Assembly (NCBI GenBank): GCA_016703665.1
Contig: JADJBS010000007.1
Span: forward strand, 50,284-114,283
Source of the DNA: Candidatus Defluviibacillus avedoerensis
GTDB taxonomy: Bacteria > Pseudomonadota > Gammaproteobacteria > Burkholderiales > Burkholderiaceae_C
DNA length: 64,000 nt
Direction: 5' to 3'
Part shown: positions 7,658-15,337 of the stretch, one piece after another
How positions within the stretch are numbered: position 1 is the stretch's first letter
Layout of the letters: each line of letters opens with the position of its first letter
Notes under the pieces: generated by a model
The model's input: only the letters and a program-made list of their open reading frames with translations
What the model was told of the DNA's origin: nothing
Database searches by the model: none
Translations under genes and position numbers: made by a program

Positions 7658-8064
7658 ATGAAAAAACTCTCCTTCCTGATTTCCGTGGTGTCGGCCCTGA
7701 TCGTTCCATGTATCGCAAGCGCTCAAACCACGGAAACCCTGTCCAACGGTGTCAAGATCGCCCACACCACTGTTGGCACTGGTGCCAACCCCACGGCACG
7801 CGACACTGTCAAAGTGCACTACCGCGGCATGTTGGTGGATGGTAAAGAGTTCGACAGTTCGTACAAGCGCAACGCACCGGCTACGTTTCCGTTGAGCCGC
7901 GTGATCCCTTGCTGGACTGAAGGCATGCAAAAAATCAAAGTTGGCGGCAAAGCCACTCTGACCTGCCCGCCCGCTTCGGCTTATGGCGCTGCAGGTGCGG
8001 GCGGGCGGTGCCACCCAATGCCACTTTGACGTTTGAAGTAGAACTGCTTGCTATCGAAAAGTAA
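7658..8064 (+). pseudogene. FKBP-type peptidyl-prolyl isomerase, C-terminal frameshift
   Basis: Starting at ATG 7658 (MKKLSFLIS, signal peptide to SAQ), this is a periplasmic FKBP prolyl isomerase: VKVHYRGMLVDGKEFDSSY, FPLSRVIPCWTEGMQKIKVGGKA. The open frame ends at 8029 with the unrelated residues GGRCHPMPL. A one-base shift at about 8001-8008, in the run GCGGGCGGGCGG, restores VPPNATLTFEVELLAIEK and a stop at 8062-8064, the expected FKBP C-terminus. Only the last strand is lost, but it belongs to the fold. Base-calling error in the GC-rich repeat is plausible. The TCGCAT palindrome upstream suggests it belongs to the envelope regulon. Confidence 0.8.
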
Positions 8065-8081
8065 GCAAACTTTGAGGCGGG

Positions 8082-8769
8082 TTATGCCGAAATGGCATTT
8101 TTTTTGCCTAATTGGCGCAAGGCCTGCTCAAAAACCTCGACAGGTTGCCCGCCTGAGATCAGGTGCTTGTTGTCGATGATGACGGCAGGCACTGAATGGA
8201 TTCCGGCGTTCAGGTAGGTTTGCTCCGCGCTGCGCACTTGCGTCGCAAATTCATCGCTGGCCAAAATCGCCTTGGCGCGCTCAGCGCTCAAACCAACCTT
8301 TTTCAGCAGCGGCCACCAGCACCTCGTGTGACTCCGGGCTTTGCCCCAGGGTGAAATACGCAGCTAGCAAGGCCTTCTTTAAGGCGTGCTGCTGTTCGCC
8401 GGTGCCCTCCACCTCAGCCCAGTGCAGCAAGCGGTGCGCATCAAAGGTGTTATAGATGCGGTCACGCCCTTCCATCCGGAAGGTGAATCCCATGTCAGCC
8501 CCGCGTTCGCGAATGGTGTCGCGAATCTGTTTTTGCTGCGCCGGGGTGGATCCATACTTTTGCGTCAAGTGCTCGGTTATGTCCTGCCCACCGGGGGGCA
8601 TTTGTGGATTGAGCTCGAACGGCTGAAAATGCAGATCCACCTTGATCTCTTTTTCGATGCGTGCGACGGCTTGCTCTAAAGCCGACAAGCCAATGGCACA
8701 CCAGGGGCAGGAGATGTCAGAAACAAAATCAATGCGAAGTGTCACTACTGGCGTGGCTGGGGATGTCAT
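8082..8769 (-). pseudogene. DsbA-family (FrnE-like) oxidoreductase, frameshifted
   Basis: The frame from 8769 to 8281 encodes a DsbA/2-hydroxychromene-isomerase-like thioredoxin fold with the active site SCPWC near residue 20 (SDISCPWCAIG). It runs off at EKGWFER. The remaining C-terminal part (SAERAKAILASDEF, then SVPAVIIDNKHLISGG with the cis-Pro loop) is in another frame, 8291-8082. One extra base in GAAAAAGGTTGG near 8296-8302 explains the break; without it the join reads EKVGLSAERAKA. There is no signal peptide, so it is cytoplasmic like FrnE. It is the last gene of the protocatechuate-forming operon, overlapping the hydrolase start region by four bases. Confidence 0.82.
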
Positions 8770-9620
8770 GTTGCTTTCTGATTAAGGGTTTTCAGCAGCA
8801 CTGCATTGAAAGCATCGGGCCGCTCATATTGCACCCAATGCCCCGCATCGGGTACGAATTCAAAGCTTTGCAGGCTGGGGGATGATGCGCGGAATTTGGC
8901 TTCCAGCACGTCCTGACGCCCTTGGTACAGCGCATCGTCCCAGCCATAAATCACATGCACCGGGCAATGTACTTTGTGCAGTGCATCGGCCAAAGCCCCG
9001 GTAAACGCCAGGCGCCGCCCCGGCAAGCGGTCGCGCGGCACATTGGTTTCCTGAATCTCAACCGCCTGATCGTCCACCGAGTCGTCATGGGCCAGCATCA
9101 GGGTCCGCAAATTGAAGCGATGGATTTCGCGCCTTTCGGTAGGGTCCGTCAAATGCCGCCAAGCTTTCATGCCCTGGAACGGACGCGCAGCCAGCCCCAA
9201 GCCAGGCGCACCTACGATGACAAGACGCTCCACTTTGGACGGGAACTCAGCCGTGTAAAGACCTGCGGTCATGCCACCGAAAGAAAAACCCATCAGCGTA
9301 AAGCTCCGCCCGGACAGCAGTTGCTTCAAGCCAATGTGCAAGGGTGTGACCATCGCGTCAGCGTCCCCTCCATCGGGCGGCACCGCCGATTCACCGAACC
9401 CCGGCAAGTCTGCTGCCAGCACGTAAAAACCAGCTTCTGCCAGTGCTTGCACATTACAAAGCCAGTGCGTCCAACTGCCACTGCCACCATGCCACACGAC
9501 CAATGGGCCGCGCGGTGCGTCTGAACTGCCCCAAGCATGCCAGACGATGCCGCCCGATCCACAAGGCGTGGTCAGGCGCTGCGCTTGCGAGCGGACAGCT
9601 TCAATTGACGGACGGATCAT
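8766..9620 (-). CDS. Alpha/beta hydrolase
   Basis: This is an alpha/beta-hydrolase-fold enzyme of 284 residues from ATG 9620, which lies one base after the dehydroquinase stop; an upstream in-frame start is possible but would overlap that gene by about 95 bases. It shows the oxyanion motif VVWHGGSGSW, the nucleophile elbow GFSFGG, an acid in YGWDDALY and the catalytic His in PDAGHWVQYE. The substrate is unknown. Its position in the quinate/dehydroshikimate operon suggests hydrolysis of a plant-derived ester such as a chlorogenate-type compound, but this is inference from context only. Confidence 0.82.
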   Translation of the reverse strand: MIRPSIEAVRSQAQRLTTPCGSGGIVWHAWGSSDAPRGPLVVWHGGSGSWTHWLCNVQALAEAGFYVLAADLPGFGESAVPPDGGDADAMVTPLHIGLKQLLSGRSFTLMGFSFGGMTAGLYTAEFPSKVERLVIVGAPGLGLAARPFQGMKAWRHLTDPTERREIHRFNLRTLMLAHDDSVDDQAVEIQETNVPRDRLPGRRLAFTGALADALHKVHCPVHVIYGWDDALYQGRQDVLEAKFRASSPSLQSFEFVPDAGHWVQYERPDAFNAVLLKTLNQKAT

Positions 9621-9621
9621 C

Positions 9622-10071
9622 TCAAGAGGCCTTAGCTGCATGGACGGCTGACACTGCGGCGCGCAGTGCCAGCAAATAACTGTCTGCCCCAAACCCCGCA
9701 ATTTGACCCTTAGCAATGCCTGCGATCACAGAATGGTGCCTAAATTCCTCACGTGCGTGGATGTTGGACATGTGCACCTCAAAAATCGGACACTTCAAAA
9801 TCGCCAGCGCGTCGCGAATACCGTAGCTGTAGTGCGTCCAAGCGCCAGCGTTGATCAAGACTGCATCCACCTTGTCATGAAACGCCTGATGAATACGCTC
9901 TACCATCGCACCTTCAAAGTTGGTCTGGAAACAATCCACCTCTGCCCCCAGTTCATTGCCCAAGGTCTTCAGGTTTGCGTCGATTTCCGCAAGCGTCACC
10001 GTACCGTACTGGGCCGGGTCGCGCTTGCCAAACATATTCAGGTTGATGCCGTTCAAAGAAAGGATGTTCAT
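9622..10071 (-). CDS. aroQ: Type II 3-dehydroquinate dehydratase
   Basis: The 149-residue enzyme dehydrates 3-dehydroquinate to 3-dehydroshikimate. It carries the family landmarks NLNMFGKRDPAQYG with the active-site Tyr in the lid, NAGAWTHYSYGIRDAL, and the VHMSNIHAREEFRHHS block with the catalytic His. The usual NGPNLN start is NGINLN here, a Pro-to-Ile change. Together with the neighbouring dehydroshikimate dehydratase and IclR regulator this points to a catabolic, quinate-pathway enzyme rather than the biosynthetic copy. It is 94 bases downstream of the dehydratase gene. Confidence 0.88.
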   Translation of the reverse strand: MNILSLNGINLNMFGKRDPAQYGTVTLAEIDANLKTLGNELGAEVDCFQTNFEGAMVERIHQAFHDKVDAVLINAGAWTHYSYGIRDALAILKCPIFEVHMSNIHAREEFRHHSVIAGIAKGQIAGFGADSYLLALRAAVSAVHAAKAS

Positions 10072-10165
10072 GGTGCACTATGGGGGTAACAGTTTGGGAC
10101 TAGTGTAGTGTTGGCCTGTGTCGCGATCTGGCACTTTGATGACAAAGCGCCGTCGCAACAAAAAC

Positions 10166-11059
10166 TCAAACCGTCTGCTTTAACTTCAAAGCATTTGGCA
10201 GCGGCGTCGAGCGACGAAGCACATCTTCAGACAACCACAGCGCACTCTTGCGGGCACGCTCACAGACTGTGGGCAAGGGCATCTGTTGATAGTCGTCGTT
10301 GAACACCTCAAAACTGTAGTCCCCCGAGTAGCCCAGGCGGTCCAACTTCAGCACCAACTCCACCAACTCCTCACTGTGCACGCCTTCTCCCGGAAAAACG
10401 CGAAAGGTGCGCGCGGTGGTCATGCGCTCTTCAAAGCTCTTGGTTTCCTGCCACATGAAGTCAGCCAGTTGAACGAGAAAGATCTTGGAAGGGTCCAGAT
10501 AATCAATCTCTTCCAGCGGCGTCTTGGCAGCCACAATATGAAAGGAATCGATGCCCAGCCCCAGATTCGGGCAATCGGCGCGGCAAACCACGTCCCAGGC
10601 GGTCGTGAACTCGTTCACCGTACGGCCCCAGGACAAGCCTTCGTAGGCAATCTTGATGCCCAGCGGAATCGCCAACATGGCCAACTTGCGTAAATCGCGC
10701 GCGATCTGATCCAGGTCTTGCGTGGCGTGTGTCGACGTAGACGAACAGGCCAGCAATACCTTGCAGTCCAGAGTGGCACACATCTGCAACATCGACTTGG
10801 CAATGTCTACCTTGTATTCATGCAGGTGCCCAGACAATCCTTCAAAGTCGCGCAACACCTGAAAGCCCGTACCACGCAAGCCGCTCGCTTTGACCTCAGC
10901 CACCGCTGCCTCCAGGCCTTCTGGATGACCGACCACATCGTTGGCCTTGAGCATGACCTGTTCAAACCCCGCCTCGCGCATGGCCCTCAGCTTGGCCTTG
11001 AGCGGCCCAGCCAAAGTGATGGTGTCCATGCCAAAGCCCTGAATCGCACGGGAGGTCAT
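10166..11059 (-). CDS. quiC: 3-dehydroshikimate dehydratase (TIM-barrel, QuiC-like)
   Basis: The 297-residue protein is a sugar-phosphate isomerase/epimerase-type TIM barrel matching the N-terminal catalytic domain of QuiC. QuiC converts 3-dehydroshikimate to protocatechuate. Probable metal and substrate residues are Glu140 (IAYEGLSWG), Asp171 and His174 (GIDSFHIVA), Gln197 (VQLADF) and Glu251 (SFEVFND). In pseudomonads this domain is fused to an HPPD-like domain. Here the HPPD-like part is a separate gene immediately upstream, with ATGA overlap. The reaction is inferred from family and from the adjacent dehydroquinase. Confidence 0.78.
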   Translation of the reverse strand: MTSRAIQGFGMDTITLAGPLKAKLRAMREAGFEQVMLKANDVVGHPEGLEAAVAEVKASGLRGTGFQVLRDFEGLSGHLHEYKVDIAKSMLQMCATLDCKVLLACSSTSTHATQDLDQIARDLRKLAMLAIPLGIKIAYEGLSWGRTVNEFTTAWDVVCRADCPNLGLGIDSFHIVAAKTPLEEIDYLDPSKIFLVQLADFMWQETKSFEERMTTARTFRVFPGEGVHSEELVELVLKLDRLGYSGDYSFEVFNDDYQQMPLPTVCERARKSALWLSEDVLRRSTPLPNALKLKQTV

Positions 11060-12015
11060 GCGGCCCCCTCGTGGGGCAGCGAAGACACGAGGTGCGTAGC
11101 GTGGGGGCTAGTCCTTTCGCTTTGCACAAGCTCAAACACGACCGAGCCCAGGTAAGTCTTGGTAATTGCACCACGGCTTTCGGTATGGGCAGCTTGGGTT
11201 TCGACAAACTCAATCCCCAAGTGGCGCAAGGCCCGCACCGCTTGAAGCACATCGGGCACGCCAAGCCCGATGCGCTGCAAGCGCTCGTCAGCATCCAGCA
11301 CATTGATCTCAGGCTCAATCAACTGAAGCATGAAACTGGCCCCATCGCTCAATGCCGGGCTGCGAAGCAGCTTGCCCTTGGGCATGATGCCAAAGCGCTG
11401 ATCGTCCGGAATGATCTGCATGCCAAAGAGCGCGCTGTAAAACTCCATCCAGTCGTAGCTGCGCTCGGGACCGATGTACTGGACCACGCCAAAAAAATGC
11501 AGGCCTGCCGTGGCGGCTGGGTACTGATCTACTGAGGGAATAGGGATGAAATCCACGTCGTAAATCGAGAACTCTTTGTAGCGGTCCACGAAGTAAATGC
11601 GGCTGCCTCCTGCGCCGTGAATGGCAGGAATGTTCAGCTCCATCACCTCGGCTTTGGTGGGCACCTCCCAGGCGCCACGTTCGCGCACAAAGTTGAAAGC
11701 AGCACGGGCGTCGCGCACTCGCAAGGCGATGGCAGAGATGGTCGGAGCCTCCCCGCCATGGGCTGCGCCCTTGGCGTCAACAGGGTTGGCATTGAGCACA
11801 ATATTCAGACCACCCTGGCGATACAGCAAAACCGCGCGTGAGCGATGCCGTGCAACCGGTTTGAATCCCATCATCTCCAGCACCTGCCCCAGCGCCTGCG
11901 GCTTGGGTGTAGCGTATTCGATGAACTCGATGCCATCCAGCCCCAGTGGATTGGCTTCGTCACTGAAAGAGGCTTGAAGGGGTTCGCGTTTGACGTCAAC
12001 CAGTAAATCACTCAT
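11056..12015 (-). CDS. HPPD-like VOC protein (QuiC C-terminal-domain homologue)
   Basis: From ATG 12015 (GGAGAA ribosome-binding site) the product has 319 residues with two vicinal-oxygen-chelate repeats of the 4-hydroxyphenylpyruvate dioxygenase type. Aligning the motifs by eye, the first iron ligand is kept (His173, GLHFFGVVQ) and so is the last (Glu295, SVVFELVQ). The middle histidine is replaced by Arg248 (LQRIGLGV where dioxygenases have QHIAL). It is therefore unlikely to be an active HPPD. It is the first gene of the operon and overlaps the dehydroshikimate dehydratase by four bases, so it probably acts as a partner of that enzyme, as the fused domain does in QuiC. Confidence 0.75.
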   Translation of the reverse strand: MSDLLVDVKREPLQASFSDEANPLGLDGIEFIEYATPKPQALGQVLEMMGFKPVARHRSRAVLLYRQGGLNIVLNANPVDAKGAAHGGEAPTISAIALRVRDARAAFNFVRERGAWEVPTKAEVMELNIPAIHGAGGSRIYFVDRYKEFSIYDVDFIPIPSVDQYPAATAGLHFFGVVQYIGPERSYDWMEFYSALFGMQIIPDDQRFGIMPKGKLLRSPALSDGASFMLQLIEPEINVLDADERLQRIGLGVPDVLQAVRALRHLGIEFVETQAAHTESRGAITKTYLGSVVFELVQSERTSPHATHLVSSLPHEGAA

Positions 12016-12079
12016 GCTTGATTTTCTCCAATGGGGTGTCGCTGGGGTGCAATGGACTTTACCGCCAAGCCATAAAAAA

Positions 12080-12095
12080 TGTACAGGATAGTACA
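12080..12095. promoter_or_regulatory. TGTAC-N6-GTACA inverted repeat
   Basis: A 5-bp inverted repeat lies 65 bases upstream of the HPPD-like gene, between the larger IclR-type operator and the operon. It could be part of the catabolic promoter or a second regulator site. No protein is assigned. Confidence 0.35.
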
Positions 12096-12120
12096 AAATT
12101 CACACACGCATAGCGCAGAT

Positions 12121-12164
12121 TTTCGTTCGATTATCGATCACTCTTGTTTGATAATCGAACGAAA
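12121..12164. promoter_or_regulatory. Probable IclR/PcaR-type operator
   Basis: TTTCGTTCGATTATC (12121-12135) and its perfect complement GATAATCGAACGAAA (12150-12164) form a 15-bp inverted repeat around a 14-base spacer. It lies between the divergent catabolic operon and the IclR gene. Each arm contains GTTCGATTATC, close to the GTTCGATAATCGCAC-type box known for PcaR/PcaU/PobR regulators of protocatechuate genes. It is probably the operator of the adjacent IclR protein, 20 bases before its ATG, which implies autoregulation. Confidence 0.72.
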
Positions 12165-12184
12165 TTAGGGTAAACAAGGCCATC

Positions 12185-12973
12185 ATGACCACCGCCTCAG
12201 CAGACCAGGACCGACCAGAACTTGCACGCCGTGACTGGATCGCAGGCCTTGAGAAAGGGCTGACCATCCTGGAGTCTTTTGACGGCAATACGCCCAGAAT
12301 GAGTGCCTCACAGGCTGCACTGCGCTGTGGACTGACCCGCACAGCGGCGCGGCGTTACCTGCTCACATTGACTCATCTGGGCTACATGGCCACAGATGGC
12401 AAGCTGTTTTGGATCACCCCGCGCGTGCTTCGGCTTGGTCAAAGCTACCTGGAATCTGCCCGTTTGCCCAGGATGGTTCAACCCTTTTTGCAGCGCGTGA
12501 CTGCGGGCACCAACGAGGCCGCTTATTTGGCCGTGCTGGATGGTGACGACGTTGTCTATGTAGCGCGCAACGGCCCCTACCGCGGCATGAACATTGGTTA
12601 CGTGCTTGGCGCACGCGTACAGGCACAGGTCACTGCCGCCGGTCTGTTGATGCTCGCGCTGAAGGGTGAGAGCTTCAGCGATAACTGGCTGACTCAGCGT
12701 GAACTCAAGAATTACACCTCCTTCACCATCGCCAGCAAGGAAGATCTCAACCGTGTCATGAAACTGATACGCCAGCAGGGTTGGGCACTGTCAGAACAAC
12801 AACTGGAACTGGGCTTTCGTGGGATAGCCGTGCCACTGAGGGACCGCAAAGGCGAAATGATTGCAGCACTCAGCGTGACCATGCCGATTGGTCAAGAAAA
12901 CAGCCAAGATGCCCTTGCACGGGTACTGCCGGTTTTACGTGACACCGCTCAGGCTTTGCGCAATCTGGTGTAG
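12185..12973 (+). CDS. IclR-family transcriptional regulator (PcaR/PobR-like)
   Basis: The 262-residue regulator has an N-terminal winged helix at about 18-85 (GLEKGLTILESF, MSASQAALRCGLTRTAARRYL) and a C-terminal GAF-like effector domain at about 95-260 (YVARNGPYRGMNIGYVLGAR, ELGFRGIAVPLRDRKG). This matches PcaR/PobR/PcaU proteins, which respond to aromatic acids of the beta-ketoadipate pathway. It is divergent from the dehydroshikimate-to-protocatechuate operon and separated from it by the long inverted repeat at 12121. The effector is plausibly protocatechuate, dehydroshikimate or quinate. Confidence 0.85.
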   Translation: MTTASADQDRPELARRDWIAGLEKGLTILESFDGNTPRMSASQAALRCGLTRTAARRYLLTLTHLGYMATDGKLFWITPRVLRLGQSYLESARLPRMVQPFLQRVTAGTNEAAYLAVLDGDDVVYVARNGPYRGMNIGYVLGARVQAQVTAAGLLMLALKGESFSDNWLTQRELKNYTSFTIASKEDLNRVMKLIRQQGWALSEQQLELGFRGIAVPLRDRKGEMIAALSVTMPIGQENSQDALARVLPVLRDTAQALRNLV

Positions 12974-13002
12974 GCCGAGCGCGACGGCTACACTCCGAAA
13001 TC

Positions 13003-13521
13003 ATGAAACCTATTTCCATCCTGCTACTGACTGCGCTTTGCGGTGTCGCCCTGTCAGCTCAAGCTCAGTGGCAGTGGACTGAGAAGAGTGGTCGCAAGGT
13101 TTTCAGTGACCAACCCCCTGGTGCAGAGATACCTGAATCTGCCATTTTGCGGCGACCAGGTGGTCCTCGCCCTAACCCTCCATCAAGCAACCTGAGTCCA
13201 TCTGAGTCTGGCGAGGCACCCGTCAGTAAACCCATTGCAGTCAAACCGGTGACCAAGGCGAGCGGCAAAGATATGGAGCTTGAAAAGAAGAAAGCCCTGG
13301 CTGAAAGTCAGGCTGCGGCCAAGAAGAAAGAAGACGACGACAAACTGGCCGCCAACCGGGCCGACAACTGCGAGCGTGCCAAACGCAACCTGGCGTCACT
13401 TCAATCGGGTGCGCGGATTTCGCAAACCAATGCCCAAGGCGAGCGTGAGTTCATGACTGATGAAGGCAAGGCGGCAGAGATTCAACGTACCCAGGGCATT
13501 GTGGACGCCAACTGCAGGTAA
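13003..13521 (+). CDS. DUF4124-domain exported protein
   Basis: The 172-residue protein has a signal peptide ending at SAQAQ. It is followed by the DUF4124 core WQWTEKSGRKVFSDQPPGAEIP, a short beta unit common in betaproteobacterial periplasmic proteins. A Pro/Ser-rich linker, a charged Lys/Glu helix (about 92-125) and a C-terminal region with two cysteines complete it. Function is unknown. It lies 29 bases downstream of the IclR gene and converges with rnfH. Confidence 0.75.
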   Translation: MKPISILLLTALCGVALSAQAQWQWTEKSGRKVFSDQPPGAEIPESAILRRPGGPRPNPPSSNLSPSESGEAPVSKPIAVKPVTKASGKDMELEKKKALAESQAAAKKKEDDDKLAANRADNCERAKRNLASLQSGARISQTNAQGEREFMTDEGKAAEIQRTQGIVDANCR

Positions 13522-13539
13522 GCAGTCTTTGCCACCAGA

Positions 13540-13833
13540 TCAGGGCTTCCTGGCAAATAGCCCGGTTCGACCCTTGCCCTGCTGTTTGAAGCGCAAACGC
13601 CGCGCCACTTTAGGGTCAACGGTCAAGGGGCGGTAAATCTCAACACGGTCATTCGGACTTAGCGGTTGAGTTCGGGATGCAGAAAGGTTCCAGACCCCCA
13701 CATCAAAGTCCTCAGGCAAGGCAAGGCCGCACTGATGGACAGCGTCGCCCACGGTTGAACCTTCGGGCAAATCAAGCTTTGTTTCAGCGACATCGCGCGG
13801 CGCCAATGAACACACCACCGTGACCTGCATCAT
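13540..13833 (-). CDS. rnfH: RnfH-family ubiquitin-like protein
   Basis: The small 97-residue beta-grasp protein (UPF0125) shows VTVVCSLAPRDVAETKLDLP at the start and NDRVEIYRPLTVDPKVARR, the family hallmark, near the C-terminus. Its role is not established. It is regularly encoded with ratA and smpB, as here, and overlaps the ratA stop by four bases (ATGA), so translation is coupled. Confidence 0.88.
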   Translation of the reverse strand: MMQVTVVCSLAPRDVAETKLDLPEGSTVGDAVHQCGLALPEDFDVGVWNLSASRTQPLSPNDRVEIYRPLTVDPKVARRLRFKQQGKGRTGLFARKP

Positions 13834-14270
13834 TTGTAAACCTGCTCAGCGCGCTTGACAAAGGCATCGACCAAACTGCCCGCAATGCGGTCAAACACTG
13901 GACCTACCAGCGTCGCCAGGGCTGCGTTGTCAAAGCTGTAGGCAAGCGTCAGGTCAACCCTGCACGCACGGGCCGCAGCGTCACCCACTGGCGCAAAAAC
14001 CCACCGACCGTGCAAGCTGGAGAAAGGGCCTTTCACCAGTTCCAATCCAACCTCGCGCCCCTCAACATGGACATTCCGGGTGACAAAACTTTGGCGTAGG
14101 CCGCTGAAGGCAATGCCCACCTCGGCGCTCACGCCGTCATCAAAGCGCTCCAGAATCCGGGCTTGATCGCACCAGGGCAAAAACTCGGCATACCGGTCCA
14201 CATCGGTGACAAGCGCAAACATTTCCTCAGCGCTGTACCAGATCAGAACGGACTTGTGAACAGTTTTCAT
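13830..14270 (-). CDS. ratA: RatA-like START-domain protein (COQ10 family)
   Basis: From ATG 14270 the protein has 146 residues of the polyketide-cyclase/START fold (SVLIWYSAEEMFALVTDVDRY, FLPWCDQARI, VGPVFDRIAGSLVDAFVKRA). In E. coli RatA binds 50S subunits and blocks association, while relatives of the COQ10 type bind ubiquinone; which applies here is open. The longer reading frame back to 14405 would overlap smpB and is rejected. It is divergent from smpB and upstream of rnfH. Confidence 0.85.
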   Translation of the reverse strand: MKTVHKSVLIWYSAEEMFALVTDVDRYAEFLPWCDQARILERFDDGVSAEVGIAFSGLRQSFVTRNVHVEGREVGLELVKGPFSSLHGRWVFAPVGDAAARACRVDLTLAYSFDNAALATLVGPVFDRIAGSLVDAFVKRAEQVYK

Positions 14271-14334
14271 AGAATGGGGGCCGCGACAGCGTTTGGCCAT
14301 TGTATTGAAGCCATGCGACCCCCAATTGAAAAAC

Positions 14335-14820
14335 ATGGCAAAAAAACCCGTTTCCTCTGCACACAAGAACAGCCGTATTGCCGACAACAAGAAGGCCATC
14401 TTCAATTATTTCTTTGAAGAACGCTTTGAGGCTGGCATCGTGCTGGAGGGCTGGGAAGTCAAATCCCTGCGTGAGGGCAAGGTTCAGCTGACAGACGGCT
14501 ATGTGGTAATCCGCAGCGGCGAGCTGTATGTGGTGGGATGCCAGATCAATCCGTTGAACTCTGCGTCCACCCACATCAATCCAGACTCGATCCGGACCAA
14601 AAAACTCCTGATGCACAAGGACGAGATCCGCCGCCTGATCGGTAAGGTCGAGCAAAAGGGCTACACCCTGGTGCCGATTAACCTGCACTGGAAAGAGGGC
14701 AAGGTGAAGATGGACATTGCGCTGGCCAAAGGCAAGGCCGAGCATGACAAACGCGACACCATCAAAGACCGCGAAGGCAAGCGCGAGGTCGAGCGCGCCA
14801 TGAAAAGTCGCTACCGTTGA
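14335..14820 (+). CDS. smpB: SsrA-binding protein SmpB
   Basis: The 161-residue protein binds tmRNA and delivers it to stalled ribosomes for trans-translation. It shows NKKAIFNYFFEERFEAGIVL, GWEVKSLREGKVQL and the basic C-terminal tail (KDREGKREVERAMKSRYR) that enters the empty mRNA channel. The start at 14335 (MAKKPVSS) is the family start; upstream in-frame codons are not supported. The tmRNA gene itself is not in the window. Confidence 0.96.
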   Translation: MAKKPVSSAHKNSRIADNKKAIFNYFFEERFEAGIVLEGWEVKSLREGKVQLTDGYVVIRSGELYVVGCQINPLNSASTHINPDSIRTKKLLMHKDEIRRLIGKVEQKGYTLVPINLHWKEGKVKMDIALAKGKAEHDKRDTIKDREGKREVERAMKSRYR

Positions 14821-14848
14821 GCGGTAGGAATATGAACATTGATTTCGT

Positions 14849-15337
14849 ATGAACCTGTCGAATCTGAAATTTCGTGGACTGGAGAGTGGCGACATTGGTT
14901 GGGTCGTTCATCAGCATGGGCAGATCTATTCGCGTGAGTATCAATGGGACATCAGCTTCGAGGCTTTTGTTGCCAAAATGATGGCTGGCTACATACAGAA
15001 GTTCAACCCGCAGTTTGAGCAGTTCTGGATGGTCGAAAACCAGGGTCAGCGCGTAGGCAGCGTGTTTGTCGCCCGCAAGAGCAAAACCGTGGCACAGCTT
15101 CGTGCCCTGATCCTCACACCGCAATCCCGCGGCCTGGGCCTGGGTGGCCGCTTGGTAGATGAATGCATCTCCTTTGCCCGGTCCAAGGGTTACCGCAAGC
15201 TGATGCTCTGGACGAACAGTTGTCTGCTTGAAGCCCGCGCCCTGTATGCCAAACGTGGCTTTGTATTGACGGCGAGCGAGCCCTATCACGGATTTGGGCA
15301 GTCCCTGGTCGGCGAGACCTGGGAACTCAAACTTTGA
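14849..15337 (+). CDS. GNAT-family N-acetyltransferase
   Basis: The 162-residue enzyme has the GNAT acetyl-CoA-binding segment LRALILTPQSRGLGLGGRLVDECI at about 88-111, followed by the GYRKLMLWTNSCLLEARALYAKRGF region. Related proteins often carry an N-terminal MarR regulator fused to this domain; here the acetyltransferase stands alone. The substrate is unknown. The stop overlaps the TTG start of the downstream transporter, so the two are probably co-translated. Confidence 0.82.
   Translation: MNLSNLKFRGLESGDIGWVVHQHGQIYSREYQWDISFEAFVAKMMAGYIQKFNPQFEQFWMVENQGQRVGSVFVARKSKTVAQLRALILTPQSRGLGLGGRLVDECISFARSKGYRKLMLWTNSCLLEARALYAKRGFVLTASEPYHGFGQSLVGETWELKL

Noticed and set aside
12121..12164. 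Long inverted repeat as a terminator
   Set aside because: It lies between divergent genes, has a 14-base loop and an AT-rich stem without a T tract.
14271..14405. N-terminal extension of ratA
   Set aside because: It would overlap the smpB start on the other strand, and the family begins at MKTVHKSVL.
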